From assembly GCF_014648895.1 (NCBI RefSeq), contig NZ_BMRZ01000028.1, positions 1-36,963 on the forward strand: 36,963 nt of DNA. Direction: 5' to 3'. The position numbers and the translations under genes were made by a program. The stretch comes from Streptomyces tanashiensis. Its GTDB lineage: Bacteria > Actinomycetota > Actinomycetes > Streptomycetales > Streptomycetaceae. Position 1 is the first letter of the stretch; each line of letters begins with the position of its first letter. Positions 8,153-15,710 of this stretch are shown here, piece by piece. The notes beneath the pieces are model-generated. The model worked only from the letters and a program-made list of their open reading frames with translations, ran no database searches and was not told the DNA's origin.

Positions 8153-9391
8153 ATGCCGCTCGCTCTGCTCGCTCTTACCGTCGGGGCTTTCGGCATAGGT
8201 ACGACCGAGTTCGTGATCATGGGCCTCCTGCCCCAGATCGCCGCGGACTACGAGGTCACCATCCCCACCGCCGGCCTGCTGGTCACCGGCTACGCCCTCG
8301 GCGTCGTCATCGGCGCACCCCTGCTGACCGTCCTCGGCAACAAGGTCAGCCGCAAACGCATGCTCATGCTGCTCATGGGGCTTTTCGTGCTCGGCAACCT
8401 GTTCTCCGCGCTCGCCCCGAACTTCGGGCTGATGCTGACCGGCCGCATCGTCGCCTCACTCGCCCACGGCTCGTTCTTCGGCATCGGCTCCGTCGTCGCG
8501 GCGGGGCTCGTCGCCCCGGACAAGAAGGCCGGCGCCATCGCCACCATGTTCACCGGCCTGACCGTCGCCAACATCGTCGGCGTGCCGCTCGGCACCTTCA
8601 TCGGGCAGGCCGTGGGCTGGCGCACCACCTTCGCGATCGTCGCCGCGCTCGGCGTGGTCGGACTCCTTGGCATCGCCAAGCTCGTGCCCGCGATGCCCCG
8701 TCCCGAAGGCGCCCGGCTGCGCGGCGAGCTCAAGGCCTTCCGCAACCCGCAGGTCCTGCTCGCGATGGCCATGACCGTGCTCGGCTTCGGCGGCGTCTTC
8801 GCCGCGATCACCTACATCGCGCCGATGATGACGCACGCCGCCGGCTACTCCGACGGCGCCGTGACCTGGCTGCTCGTCCTCTTCGGCATCGGCATGTTCC
8901 TCGGCAACCTCCTCGGCGGGCGCTTCGCCGACCGCGCCCTGATGCCCCTGCTGTACGCCGCCCTCGGCGGCCTCGCGGTCGTGCTCGCCCTCTTCACCGT
9001 GACCGCGCACCACAAGGTGCTCGCCGCGCTCACCATCCTGCTCGTCGGCGCACTCGGCTTCGCGACCGTGCCCCCGCTGCAGAAGCGCGTGCTCGACCAG
9101 GCGCACGGCGCGCCGACGCTGGCCTCGGCCGTGAACATCGGCGCCTTCAACCTCGGCAACGCCCTCGCAGCGTGGCTCGGCGGGCTCGTCATCTCCGCAG
9201 GCCTCGGTTTCACCTCCCCGAACTGGGTCGGCGCCGCCCTGGCCGGCGCCGCGCTGCTCCTCGCCTTCTGGTCGGCGGCGCTGGAGCGCCGCGCCCCCGC
9301 GAAGGACACCGCCTCCGCCGCAGCGGCCCAGACCGGCGCGGACCGGGCCTCCGCGTCCTCGGCGCCCGCCCCCACTCCCGTACACCACTGA
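8153..9391 (+). CDS. MFS efflux transporter (DHA1, AraJ/Cml-like)
   Basis: A 412-residue proton-driven drug or metabolite exporter in the inner membrane. ATG 8153 is preceded by GGAAGGGGG at 8138-8146, and the protein opens directly into TM1 with GAFGIGTTEFVIMGLLP, the signature of AraJ/YdhP and chloramphenicol-type DHA1 transporters. Loop 2-3 has GNKVSRKRMLML, the MFS motif A equivalent. Twelve hydrophobic segments can be traced, ending at about residue 380 before a charged, alanine/serine-rich tail. It heads a run with the SnoaL-like gene (25-base gap) and an aldo/keto reductase, all behind the GCATGCAA promoter, so it probably exports the substrate or product of these redox enzymes. Confidence 0.9.
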   Translation: MPLALLALTVGAFGIGTTEFVIMGLLPQIAADYEVTIPTAGLLVTGYALGVVIGAPLLTVLGNKVSRKRMLMLLMGLFVLGNLFSALAPNFGLMLTGRIVASLAHGSFFGIGSVVAAGLVAPDKKAGAIATMFTGLTVANIVGVPLGTFIGQAVGWRTTFAIVAALGVVGLLGIAKLVPAMPRPEGARLRGELKAFRNPQVLLAMAMTVLGFGGVFAAITYIAPMMTHAAGYSDGAVTWLLVLFGIGMFLGNLLGGRFADRALMPLLYAALGGLAVVLALFTVTAHHKVLAALTILLVGALGFATVPPLQKRVLDQAHGAPTLASAVNIGAFNLGNALAAWLGGLVISAGLGFTSPNWVGAALAGAALLLAFWSAALERRAPAKDTASAAAAQTGADRASASSAPAPTPVHH

Positions 9392-9416
9392 CCCCACTCC
9401 CGACAGGAGCTCCCTC

Positions 9417-9791
9417 GTGAGCACTCCCCGCACCCCGCAGGAGGTCTTCGCCGACCACGGCACGCGCCTCGGCACCGGCGACCTGGACCTCATCAGCGAG
9501 AACTACACGGAAGACGCCGTCTTCCTCACCCCCGAAGGCGTCCTGACCGGACGCGCGGGAGTCCGGGAAGGCATCGGCCGACTGCTCGCCGACCTGCCCG
9601 ACGCCGAGTGGCAGCTGACCCCTCGGTTCGCCGCGGACGTCCTGTTCCTCCAGTGGACCGCCGTCGGCGCCGACCACGAGGTCACCGACGGTGTGGACAC
9701 CTTCCTCTTCCGCGACGGGCGCATCAGCGCCCAGACCGTCCGCTACACCCTCTCCCCCCGCACCACCGAGCGCACCGCGCTCACCCAGTGA
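9417..9791 (+). CDS. SnoaL-like / NTF2-fold protein
   Basis: A 124-residue single-domain protein starting at GTG 9417, with AGGAG nearby upstream. TPQEVFADHGTRLGTGDLDL, YTEDAVFLTPEGVLTGRAGV and the C-terminal FLFRDGRISAQTVRYTL follow the pattern of SnoaL-like/NTF2-fold proteins: an N-terminal helix pair, the 'Y..DAV....G...G...I' strand and an 'F.DGKI...' strand. Members include ketosteroid-isomerase-like enzymes and many proteins of unknown function. The next gene's ribosome site overlaps its stop codon, so the two are co-translated. Its specific role is unknown. Confidence 0.8.
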   Translation: MSTPRTPQEVFADHGTRLGTGDLDLISENYTEDAVFLTPEGVLTGRAGVREGIGRLLADLPDAEWQLTPRFAADVLFLQWTAVGADHEVTDGVDTFLFRDGRISAQTVRYTLSPRTTERTALTQ

Positions 9792-9808
9792 AGGAGCACC
9801 CGCACACC

Positions 9809-10648
9809 ATGGCACCGTCCACCACCCCCGCCGTCCCCACCGTCACGCTGAACAACGGCGTCGAGATCCCGCAGCTCGGCTTCGGCGTCTTCCAGGTCGC
9901 CGACGACGAGACGACCGCAGCCGTCACGGCCGCCCTCGAGGCCGGCTACCGAAGCATCGACACCGCCGCCATCTACGGCAACGAGGCAGGCGTCGGCCGC
10001 GCCCTGAGCACCTCCGGGCTGGCCCGCGAGGACCTGTTCGTCACCACGAAGCTGTGGAACGCCGACCAGGGTTACGACGCCACCCTGCGGGCCTTCGACG
10101 ACAGCCTGGCCAAGCTCGGTCTGGAGTACGTCGATCTGTACCTGATCCACTGGCCGACCCCGGCCCGCGACCTGTACCGCGAGTCCTGGCGCGCCCTGGA
10201 GCGGCTCGCCGACGAAGGCCGGATCCGCGCCGCCGGCGTCTCCAACTTCCAGCCCGAGCACCTGCGCCGGCTGATGGACGGCGCCGCGCTGACCCCGGCC
10301 GTCAACCAGATCGAGCTGCATCCCGCGCTGCAGCAGTCCGAGCTGCGCGCCTTCCACGGCGAACACTCGATCGCTACCGAGGCGTGGAGCCCGCTGGCGC
10401 AGGGCGCGGTCCTCGACGACCCGGCGATCGTCGCGATCGCCGCAGCCCACGGCAAGTCGCCCGCCCAGGTCGTCATCCGCTGGCACCTGCAGCTCGGCAA
10501 CGTGGTCATCCCCAAGTCGGTCACGCCGGCCCGGATCCGCGCCAACGTCGACGTGTTCGACTTCGTCCTGACGGACGAGGAGATGGCGGCGGTCGCCGTT
10601 CTCGACCGCGGCCTGCGGACCGGTCCGCACCCCGACCAGCTGAACTGA
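9809..10648 (+). CDS. aldo/keto reductase (2,5-diketo-gluconate reductase-like)
   Basis: A 279-residue NADPH-dependent carbonyl reductase. ATG 9809 follows AAGGAG at 9791-9796, which starts on the last base of the preceding stop codon. The complete AKR tetrad is visible: Asp51 and Tyr56 in SIDTAAIYGNE, Lys81 in FVTTKLW and His114 in YLIHWP. The NADP(H) phosphate motif appears as IPKSVTPARIRAN near the C-terminus. LNNGVEIPQLGFGVFQV at the start and length fit the AKR5-like small-reductase group. It ends the first operon of the cassette, since a 14-bp hairpin follows. The substrate is unknown. Confidence 0.92.
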   Translation: MAPSTTPAVPTVTLNNGVEIPQLGFGVFQVADDETTAAVTAALEAGYRSIDTAAIYGNEAGVGRALSTSGLAREDLFVTTKLWNADQGYDATLRAFDDSLAKLGLEYVDLYLIHWPTPARDLYRESWRALERLADEGRIRAAGVSNFQPEHLRRLMDGAALTPAVNQIELHPALQQSELRAFHGEHSIATEAWSPLAQGAVLDDPAIVAIAAAHGKSPAQVVIRWHLQLGNVVIPKSVTPARIRANVDVFDFVLTDEEMAAVAVLDRGLRTGPHPDQLN

Positions 10649-10711
10649 CCCCGCGCGCGCCCGCCGGGCGCGTCCCCCACCCCCGCCCTGTTGGCTCGCG
10701 CTCGCGCGCCG

Positions 10712-10748
10712 CGGCCCCGTTCCGGGCCGGCCGTCCGGAACGGGGCCG
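10712..10748 (+). terminator. 14-bp GC hairpin between the two halves of the redox cassette
   Basis: Perfect inverted repeat CGGCCCCGTTCCGG (10712-10725) and its complement (10735-10748) with a 9-base loop, 64 bases after the reductase stop and 35 bases before the next start. It has no T-run, as is common in high-GC genomes. It would end the MFS-SnoaL-AKR transcript, or attenuate read-through into the flavin oxidoreductase gene. Confidence 0.75.
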
Positions 10749-10782
10749 GGGCCCGGGCGCGGGCGTCCGGAAGGACCCCGCC

Positions 10783-11901
10783 GTGCCCACCCCCACCTCC
10801 CTCACCCCCGGCAGCACTCCCGCCGCCGTTCCCTCCACCACTCCCGGCTCCGCTCCTCGCTCCTCGCTCGCCCGGCTGGCTCCCGCCGCCGGGCGCCTGA
10901 CCATCGGTCTCGAGCTGCCCCTCGACAACGACTGGGGCGTCGAGCGCGGGCGCGCGGACCGTGTGGCCGGCCGTCCCTTCGGTGTTCCCGACCTGACCGA
11001 GCACGCCCGGCTCGCCCAGCTCGCCGACCGGCTCGGCTTCGCCGCGCTGTGGCTGCGCGACGTCCCCCTCTACGACCCCGTCGCCTTCGGTGACGCCGGC
11101 AGCGTCTTCGAGACCTTCACCCATCTCGGGCACCTCGCCGCCGTCACCGAGGACGCGGTCCTCGCGACCGGCGCGATCGTCCTGCCGCTGCGCGAACCCC
11201 TCCTCGTCGCCAAGGCCGCCGCCACCGTCGACGTACTGTCCGGCGGCCGGATGCTGCTCGGCGTCGCCAGCGGCGACCGGCCGGTGGAGTACCCGCTGTT
11301 CGGACGGGACTTCGAGGGGCGCGGCACCGCGTTCCGAGAAGGTGTCGAGACGCTGCGCGCGGCCTGGCGCCCCGGCCCGCTGCAGCTGCCCGAGGTGGGC
11401 CTCGAGCCGGACCGGCAGCTGGAGGTGCTGCCTCGGCCCGTCGCCCCTGAGGGCATTCCGATCGCCGTCGCCGGCGGGGCCCAGCAGACGCCCGCGTGGA
11501 TCGCGGAGCACGCCGACGCCTCGCTCAACTATCCCCGCGACCTCGGCGCGCTGCGGCTGCGCACCCGCGAATGGCGTGAGCTGACCGGCGGCGGCAAGCC
11601 GTACCTGACACCGATGGTCCTCAGCCTCCAGCAGGACGCGGGCGCGTCGGCGCGGCCCATCCGCCTCGGCCTGAGCACCGGCCGCGAGGCCCTGATCGAG
11701 CGCCTGGGGCAGATGGCCGAGGTCGGTGTCTCGCATGTCTCCTTCAATCTGCGGCCCAACGACCGACCGGTGGACGAGCTGCTCCACGAGCTCGCCGAGT
11801 ACGTGCTGCCGCACTTCCCGGCCGCGACGGCGGCACCGGCCCCCGCTCCGGCCGTTCAGACGGCCGCGCGGAAGGAATCCTCGGCCACCTCTTTGCATTA
11901 G
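10783..11901 (+). CDS. luciferase-like (LLM) flavin-dependent oxidoreductase
   Basis: A 372-residue bacterial-luciferase-fold enzyme using FMN or F420. The GTG at 10783 is supported by GGAAGGA at 10769-10775. After a 35-residue Ser/Pro/Thr-rich lead come GLELPLDNDWGVERGRADR, the LADRLGFAALWLRDVPLYDP barrel strand, ATGAIVLPLREPLLVAKAAA and LSGGRMLLGVASGD, all typical of LLM-class TIGR03571-like oxidoreductases. The C-terminus (GVSHVSFNLRPNDRPVDELL) is also family-like. It lies after the hairpin at 10712-10748. No separate promoter was seen, so it may depend on read-through. Its last codons contain the -35 element of the next gene's promoter. Confidence 0.88.
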   Translation: MPTPTSLTPGSTPAAVPSTTPGSAPRSSLARLAPAAGRLTIGLELPLDNDWGVERGRADRVAGRPFGVPDLTEHARLAQLADRLGFAALWLRDVPLYDPVAFGDAGSVFETFTHLGHLAAVTEDAVLATGAIVLPLREPLLVAKAAATVDVLSGGRMLLGVASGDRPVEYPLFGRDFEGRGTAFREGVETLRAAWRPGPLQLPEVGLEPDRQLEVLPRPVAPEGIPIAVAGGAQQTPAWIAEHADASLNYPRDLGALRLRTREWRELTGGGKPYLTPMVLSLQQDAGASARPIRLGLSTGREALIERLGQMAEVGVSHVSFNLRPNDRPVDELLHELAEYVLPHFPAATAAPAPAPAVQTAARKESSATSLH

Positions 11902-11933
11902 CCAGCGCATGCAAGTATTGTCTATGCATGTAA
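11893..11933 (+). promoter_or_regulatory. second copy of the GCATGCAA promoter/operator, upstream of AKR2
   Basis: TTGCAT (11893-11898) lies 17 bases from TATTGT (11916-11921), flanked by GCATGCAA (11907-11914) and GCATGTAA (11926-11933), again 19 bp apart. TTGCAT and the first ATGCAA also form an inverted pair with a 10-base gap. The -35 falls within the stop region of the preceding flavin oxidoreductase. The similarity to 8075-8116 over unrelated coding sequence argues for selection. Confidence 0.7.
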
Positions 11934-12007
11934 GGCGCGTACGCATCTAAATGCCCGGCGCCTCCCTTGCCCTCCCCCCCCCACTGAGAACCGAGAAGGC
12001 AATCTCC

Positions 12008-13018
12008 ATGTCACTCACCGAAATCCTCCCCGGCCGACTCGGCTTCGGCACCGCACCGCTCGGCAACATGTTCCGCGCCATCCCCGACGACGAGGCCCTC
12101 GCCACCGTCGAGGCGGCCTGGGACCAGGGCATCCGCCTCTACGACACGGCACCCTTCTACGGCGCGGGCCTGGCCGAGGAGCGCCTCGGCCAGGTGCTCG
12201 CCGGCAAGCCCCGCGACTCCTACGTCCTGTCCACCAAGGTCGGCCGGGTCGTCCTCGACGAGCACGAGACCGCCGCGCGCGAACTCGGCGAGAAGGGCGG
12301 CCTGTTCGAGCACGGCAACCCGAACAGGATGGTCCACGAATGGACCGCCGACGCCACCGAGCGCTCCGTCGAGGACAGTCTCAAGCGCCTCGGCACCGAC
12401 CGCCTGGACATCGTCTGGGTCCACGACATCGCCCAGGACTTCCACGGCGACCTGTGGCTCCAGAAGTTCGAGGAGGCCCGCACCGGAGCCTTCCGCGTGC
12501 TGTCCCGGCTGCGCGACGAGGGCGTCATCAAGGCCTGGGGCCTCGGCGTCAACAAGACCGAGCCCATCGAGCTGACCCTCGCCCTCGACGAGCCGCGCCC
12601 CGACGGCTTCCTGCTCGCCGGCCGCTACACCCTCCTCGACCACGAGCACGCCCTGAAGCGTCTGCTCCCCATGGCCCAGGAACGGGGCGTCGACATGGTC
12701 GTCGGCGGACCGTACAGCTCCGGCGTCCTCGCCGGCGGCACCCACTTCGAGTACCAGCAGGCCCCGCCGGAGATCGTCGAGCGCGTCGGGACGCTGAAGG
12801 CCCTCACCGACCGCCACGGCGTCTCCATCAAGGCCGCCGCCCTGCAGTTCTCCCTCGCCCACCCGGTCTCGGCAGCCGTCATCCCCGGCGCCACCCGCCC
12901 CAGCCGGATCGCCGAGGACGTCGCCGCCCTCAACGAGACCGTCCCGGCCGCGTTCTGGACCGAGCTGCGCGCCGCCGGCCTCGTCAGCCCGGCCGCGCCG
13001 CTCCCCCACGGCGCCTGA
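12008..13018 (+). CDS. aldo/keto reductase (D-threo-aldose / pyridoxal dehydrogenase-like)
   Basis: A 336-residue AKR of the larger group related to D-threo-aldose 1-dehydrogenase and pyridoxal 4-dehydrogenase. ATG 12008 follows GAGAAGG at 11993-11999. Motifs are LGFGTAPLGNMF, the active-site RLYDTAPFYGAGLAEERLG (Asp and Tyr), the lysine in YVLSTKVGRVV and the histidine in DIVWVHD. AAVIPGATRPSRIAEDVAAL is the cofactor-binding end. It is unrelated in detail to the reductase at 9809, so the cassette carries two distinct AKRs. It has its own GCATGCAA promoter and is followed 28 bases later by an SRPBCC gene. Confidence 0.9.
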   Translation: MSLTEILPGRLGFGTAPLGNMFRAIPDDEALATVEAAWDQGIRLYDTAPFYGAGLAEERLGQVLAGKPRDSYVLSTKVGRVVLDEHETAARELGEKGGLFEHGNPNRMVHEWTADATERSVEDSLKRLGTDRLDIVWVHDIAQDFHGDLWLQKFEEARTGAFRVLSRLRDEGVIKAWGLGVNKTEPIELTLALDEPRPDGFLLAGRYTLLDHEHALKRLLPMAQERGVDMVVGGPYSSGVLAGGTHFEYQQAPPEIVERVGTLKALTDRHGVSIKAAALQFSLAHPVSAAVIPGATRPSRIAEDVAALNETVPAAFWTELRAAGLVSPAAPLPHGA

Positions 13019-13046
13019 CCGCCCCGCACCCCCACAGGAGAAGACC

Positions 13047-13466
13047 ATGGCTTCCACCTCCGTCTCCCGCGTCGTACCCGCCTCGCCCCAGAAGGTCTGG
13101 GACCTCATCGGCGGCTTCGACTCCCTGCCCGACTGGCTCCCCTACATCCCCGAGAGCACCCCGCTCGAAGGCGGCCGGGTCCGACGGCTGAAGAACCCGG
13201 ACGGCGAGGTCATCATCGAACGCCTCGTCGCCTTCAACGAGGCCGAACGCCACTACAGTTACGCCATCCTCCAGGCCCCGTTCCCGGTCGACGGCTACGT
13301 CTCCACCCTCCGCGTCCACGCGGTCCCCGGCCACGACGACCTCGCCGAGGTCCAGTGGTCCGGCCGCTTCACCCCCGACAACACCACCGAGGAGGAGGCC
13401 GTCGCCCTCTTCACCGGCATCTACCGCGAGGGCCTCGACGCACTCCACAGAACCCTGACAGCCTGA
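13047..13466 (+). CDS. SRPBCC-family (polyketide cyclase/dehydrase-like) protein
   Basis: A 139-residue protein with the helix-grip START/SRPBCC pattern: VSRVVPASPQKVWDLIGGFD (first strand and helix), LPDWLPYIPESTPLEGG, the charged RRLKNPDGEVIIERLVAFNE, YSYAILQAPFPVDGYVSTLRV and a long C-terminal helix (EEEAVALFTGIYREGLDAL). ATG 13047 follows CACAGGAGAAG. Members bind hydrophobic ligands in a central cavity, and some act as cyclases or dehydratases. Here it is the last gene of the cassette, in the same transcript as AKR2, and may bind or shape the same ligand. Confidence 0.85.
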   Translation: MASTSVSRVVPASPQKVWDLIGGFDSLPDWLPYIPESTPLEGGRVRRLKNPDGEVIIERLVAFNEAERHYSYAILQAPFPVDGYVSTLRVHAVPGHDDLAEVQWSGRFTPDNTTEEEAVALFTGIYREGLDALHRTLTA

Positions 13467-13546
13467 AGCCGGTGAAGCGGCCGTCGTCGACGCCGGATCG
13501 CCAGGGGCGGTGGCGACGTGATCTCCGTCCTCGACACGGCCCCTGA

Positions 13547-14278
13547 TCAGGGAGCCAGTGCCGTGGCCACCTGGGCGAGGCGGTCAGCCGACAGGGCGAA
13601 ACCGTTGGCTGGGTTGCGGAACGAGTAGGAGCCGTCGTTGATCCGTCGACCGTCCTCGTCCCTGGTCCAGCGCGCGGGACCACAGGGACCTTGGCCGTCC
13701 AGCAGAACGGCCGCCAGTCGTTCGGGGTCCTCGACGGCGGTTCGGGCGCGTAGCGCAGCCCCCAGGCGTTCGGCGGCCGCGGCGGGTACGGCTGAGTCTC
13801 CGCACGCAGGCAGCAGGAGCAGCAGGCGGCTGTCCGGGTCGGTGGTCGAGCCGCCTGCCAGGCCGTTGTCCGCAACCGCCATCAGCTCGGGCCAGGACAG
13901 GCCGGGACCCATGAAGTGGCCGTCGTCCGTGGCGAGTCGCTCGGCGCGGTCCCAGTCGGGTCGGTCCAGCAGGTAGTCGATGCCCCTGTCATCCGCAAGG
14001 TTGCGGTAGACGACGTGCAGGCGGCCGGTGGTGACCGGTACGGAGAAGGTGGGCCAGTCCGGGCGTTCGGACATCTTGCGGCAGAAGTCCTCCGTAGCGT
14101 CGTAGTCCGCGCCGAACAGGAGCTCAGCGGCCTCCTCGCTGCTCGCGCCGGAGGCGAGGTGCCCCAGCCAGAACAGGGGCTCGTCAAGAAGCTCGGGAAG
14201 GTGGACCAGAGGGCCGCCGTCGTAGCCCGGAATCCGGTCCGGGTGCGTGTCTGCGCTGTTCGTCACGGGGGCCATCAT
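13547..14278 (-). CDS. conserved-looking hypothetical protein
   Basis: A 243-residue acidic, soluble protein with no signal peptide or membrane segment. I do not recognise its family. Visible landmarks are DEPLFWLGHLASGASSEEAA, SVPVTTGRLHVVYRNLADD, GIDYLLDRPDWDRAERLA, a central LLLLLPACGDSAVPAAAAER and a C-terminal GSYSFRNPANGFALSADRLA. Two ATG codons in a row lie at 14278 and 14275, and another at 14296. None has a strong ribosome site, so the start is uncertain. The protein-like profile is even along the whole length. It is convergent with the SRPBCC gene. Confidence 0.7.
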   Translation of the reverse strand: MMAPVTNSADTHPDRIPGYDGGPLVHLPELLDEPLFWLGHLASGASSEEAAELLFGADYDATEDFCRKMSERPDWPTFSVPVTTGRLHVVYRNLADDRGIDYLLDRPDWDRAERLATDDGHFMGPGLSWPELMAVADNGLAGGSTTDPDSRLLLLLPACGDSAVPAAAAERLGAALRARTAVEDPERLAAVLLDGQGPCGPARWTRDEDGRRINDGSYSFRNPANGFALSADRLAQVATALAP

Positions 14279-14381
14279 GCAGCTGGCCTCTGACATCGCC
14301 GTGGACGGGTGACCGAGGAATGCCGCCGCCAGGGTTGCCGGAGCGCCACCGCGGCCGATCACGAAGCGTCCGGGACCAGCC

Positions 14382-14969
14382 TCAGGCGGCTGAGGCCTTG
14401 ACCGGCCAGGCCTCGCGGCCCACCAGATCGAGGACGAGCGCCGCGATGTTCCACGCGTCGTCCTCGCCCCGGTGGTGGCGTCCCTCGAGCGGCAGACCGG
14501 CGATCTGCAGAGCCTGGGCCATGCCGGGTTTCCTGCGCAGCCCGTACGCCGCGGCGAACACGGCCTTGGCGTTGGTGTGGGTGCGTTCCGTCGGATAGCC
14601 GAACGGGTAGGCCACCCCGTCGGCCTGGCTCTGTCGGGCGAACTGCCGACGGTCGTACTCGCCCCAGCTCGCCCACGGGCGCTCCCCCGCCCCGTACTCC
14701 TCGACGAGGATCCGACATGCCTCGGCGAAGGTGACGCCCCGGTCCACCTCGGCTTGCGTCAGGCCGGTCAGTTCCGTGCAGAAGTCACTCACCACCGACC
14801 GGACAGGGCGGACCAGAACACGGTGCCGGGACACGCGGCGCCGCGCCGGCAGGTCCACGACGGTGAGACCGATCTCGATGATCTCGTTCACGGCGCCGGG
14901 AGGTGGCTGTCCGTCCCAGCAGGTGGCTTCCACATCGATGACGTTCAACAGGGCGGATTCAGGGTGCAT
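14382..14969 (-). CDS. DEDDh 3'-5' exonuclease (ERI-1/KapD-like)
   Basis: A 195-residue RNase-T/DnaQ-fold nuclease. Exo I is NVIDVEATCWDG (Asp-x-Glu), Exo II is WGEYDRRQF, and Exo III is HRGEDDAWNIAAL, with the His and Asp of the DEDDh class. ERI-1/KapD-like features include the early CWDG and IIEIGLTVVDL. Such enzymes trim RNA or DNA 3' ends, and the role here is unknown. ATG 14969 gives a natural N-terminus (MHPESALLNVIDVEAT), although the ribosome site is weak. The same frame is open upstream for over 180 codons and runs into an SMI1/KNR4-like remnant (15126-15515). I treat this as a separate, broken gene. Confidence 0.88.
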   Translation of the reverse strand: MHPESALLNVIDVEATCWDGQPPPGAVNEIIEIGLTVVDLPARRRVSRHRVLVRPVRSVVSDFCTELTGLTQAEVDRGVTFAEACRILVEEYGAGERPWASWGEYDRRQFARQSQADGVAYPFGYPTERTHTNAKAVFAAAYGLRRKPGMAQALQIAGLPLEGRHHRGEDDAWNIAALVLDLVGREAWPVKASAA

Positions 14970-15125
14970 GGGGCCGAGGGTAGGGATGCGCGCCCGGTTG
15001 CGGCACCTCAGTTTCGCCTTGCCCGTACCGCCACCGCCAACGCCCCGGCCCCATCGTGCGCTGTGCTGATACGCAGAACGCGGTGGACGGACGGCCATCC
15101 CCCAACACGCAGAAGCAGCAGTCCT

Positions 15126-15515
15126 ATCGATATACGTGCCCGAGGTACGGTCACTCGACCCGTACGAGATCATCGGAATCCAGGTGGCCCGCCACACCGT
15201 GAAACGGTCCTCCTCGGATCGCCGGGCATTGAGGGTGTCCTCGCGGGACTGTGCGCCCATCTGCTGCCGGTAGAGGGCCACCACCGCGTCCAGCGGCAAC
15301 AAGGCCTCATTGCCGGGCAGACACCCCCGCCCGCCGACCCCGTCGTCACCGGACGTCACCGACCACAAGGTTCGCAGGCCAACCGGGATACGGATGCCGA
15401 GCTCCCTCTCCAGCCCGTCGACCGACGCGGAGGTCGCGCCGGGCCGGAGGGCCCGATACGAATCAGGAGCGCTGCGCCGCAGCCAACCAGTGATCCGCGC
15501 CCAGGCATCAACGAG
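15126..15515 (-). pseudogene. SMI1/KNR4-family gene remnant
   Basis: Minus-strand codons from 15515 encode LVDAWARITGWLRRSAPDSY, LERELGIRIPVGLRTLWSVT, SGDDGVGGRGCLPGNEALLP and DRFTVWRATWIPMISYGSSD, then GTYID near 15126. This is the SMI1/KNR4 (SUKH) fold pattern: an E-x-x-LG-x-x-LP-like helix, a SGDDG turn, then a W-x-P...Y strand. SUKH proteins often act as immunity proteins against polymorphic toxins. There is no start codon at the front, where the frame meets a TGA near 15528. The usual C-terminal strand after YID is lost. The remnant runs open and in frame into the exonuclease gene. Confidence 0.6.
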
Positions 15516-15634
15516 GGCCGCCCCATGTCAGGCTCATCGGCCAGCCGTCCGGCCAGGACCTTCAGTGCGTAGGGGACGCCGGCCCCGAGTTGAGCGGCGC
15601 GCTGCCGTAGGTCCGGGGCTATCTCGATGTTCAC
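15500..15634 (-). pseudogene. N-terminal fragment of a small hypothetical gene, joined to the SMI1 remnant
   Basis: From GTG 15634 the product reads VNIEIAPDLRQRAAQLGAG, then VPYALKVLAGRLADEPDMGR and PS. These 45 residues recall a small Streptomyces hypothetical whose homologues, as I remember them, continue with a beta-rich segment. Here the following residues are arginine/glycine-rich and frame-like, while the SMI1-like sequence appears in the next frame from 15515. A deletion joining two genes near 15500-15520 would explain both broken ends. Confidence 0.4.
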
Positions 15635-15710
15635 AGCCGAGGTCTCCTCGCCGATTCGGATGGATGGTCACGGCGCTGCTCCACCCCATGGGGTGTCCCG
15701 CAGTGACCGC

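Noticed and set aside
9691..10780. Long plus-strand frame overlapping the first aldo/keto reductase and leading into the flavin oxidoreductase
   Set aside because: The part before 10783 is arginine/proline-rich shadow sequence. A clean GTG with a ribosome site at 10783 starts the real gene.
10072..11946. 624-codon minus-strand frame
   Set aside because: Composition is low-complexity Gly/Arg/Val and it is antisense to two well-identified enzymes.
13480..13546. Possible terminator (AGGGGC...GCCCCT) after the SRPBCC gene
   Set aside because: The arms are six bases with a loop of about 40, too weak to call.
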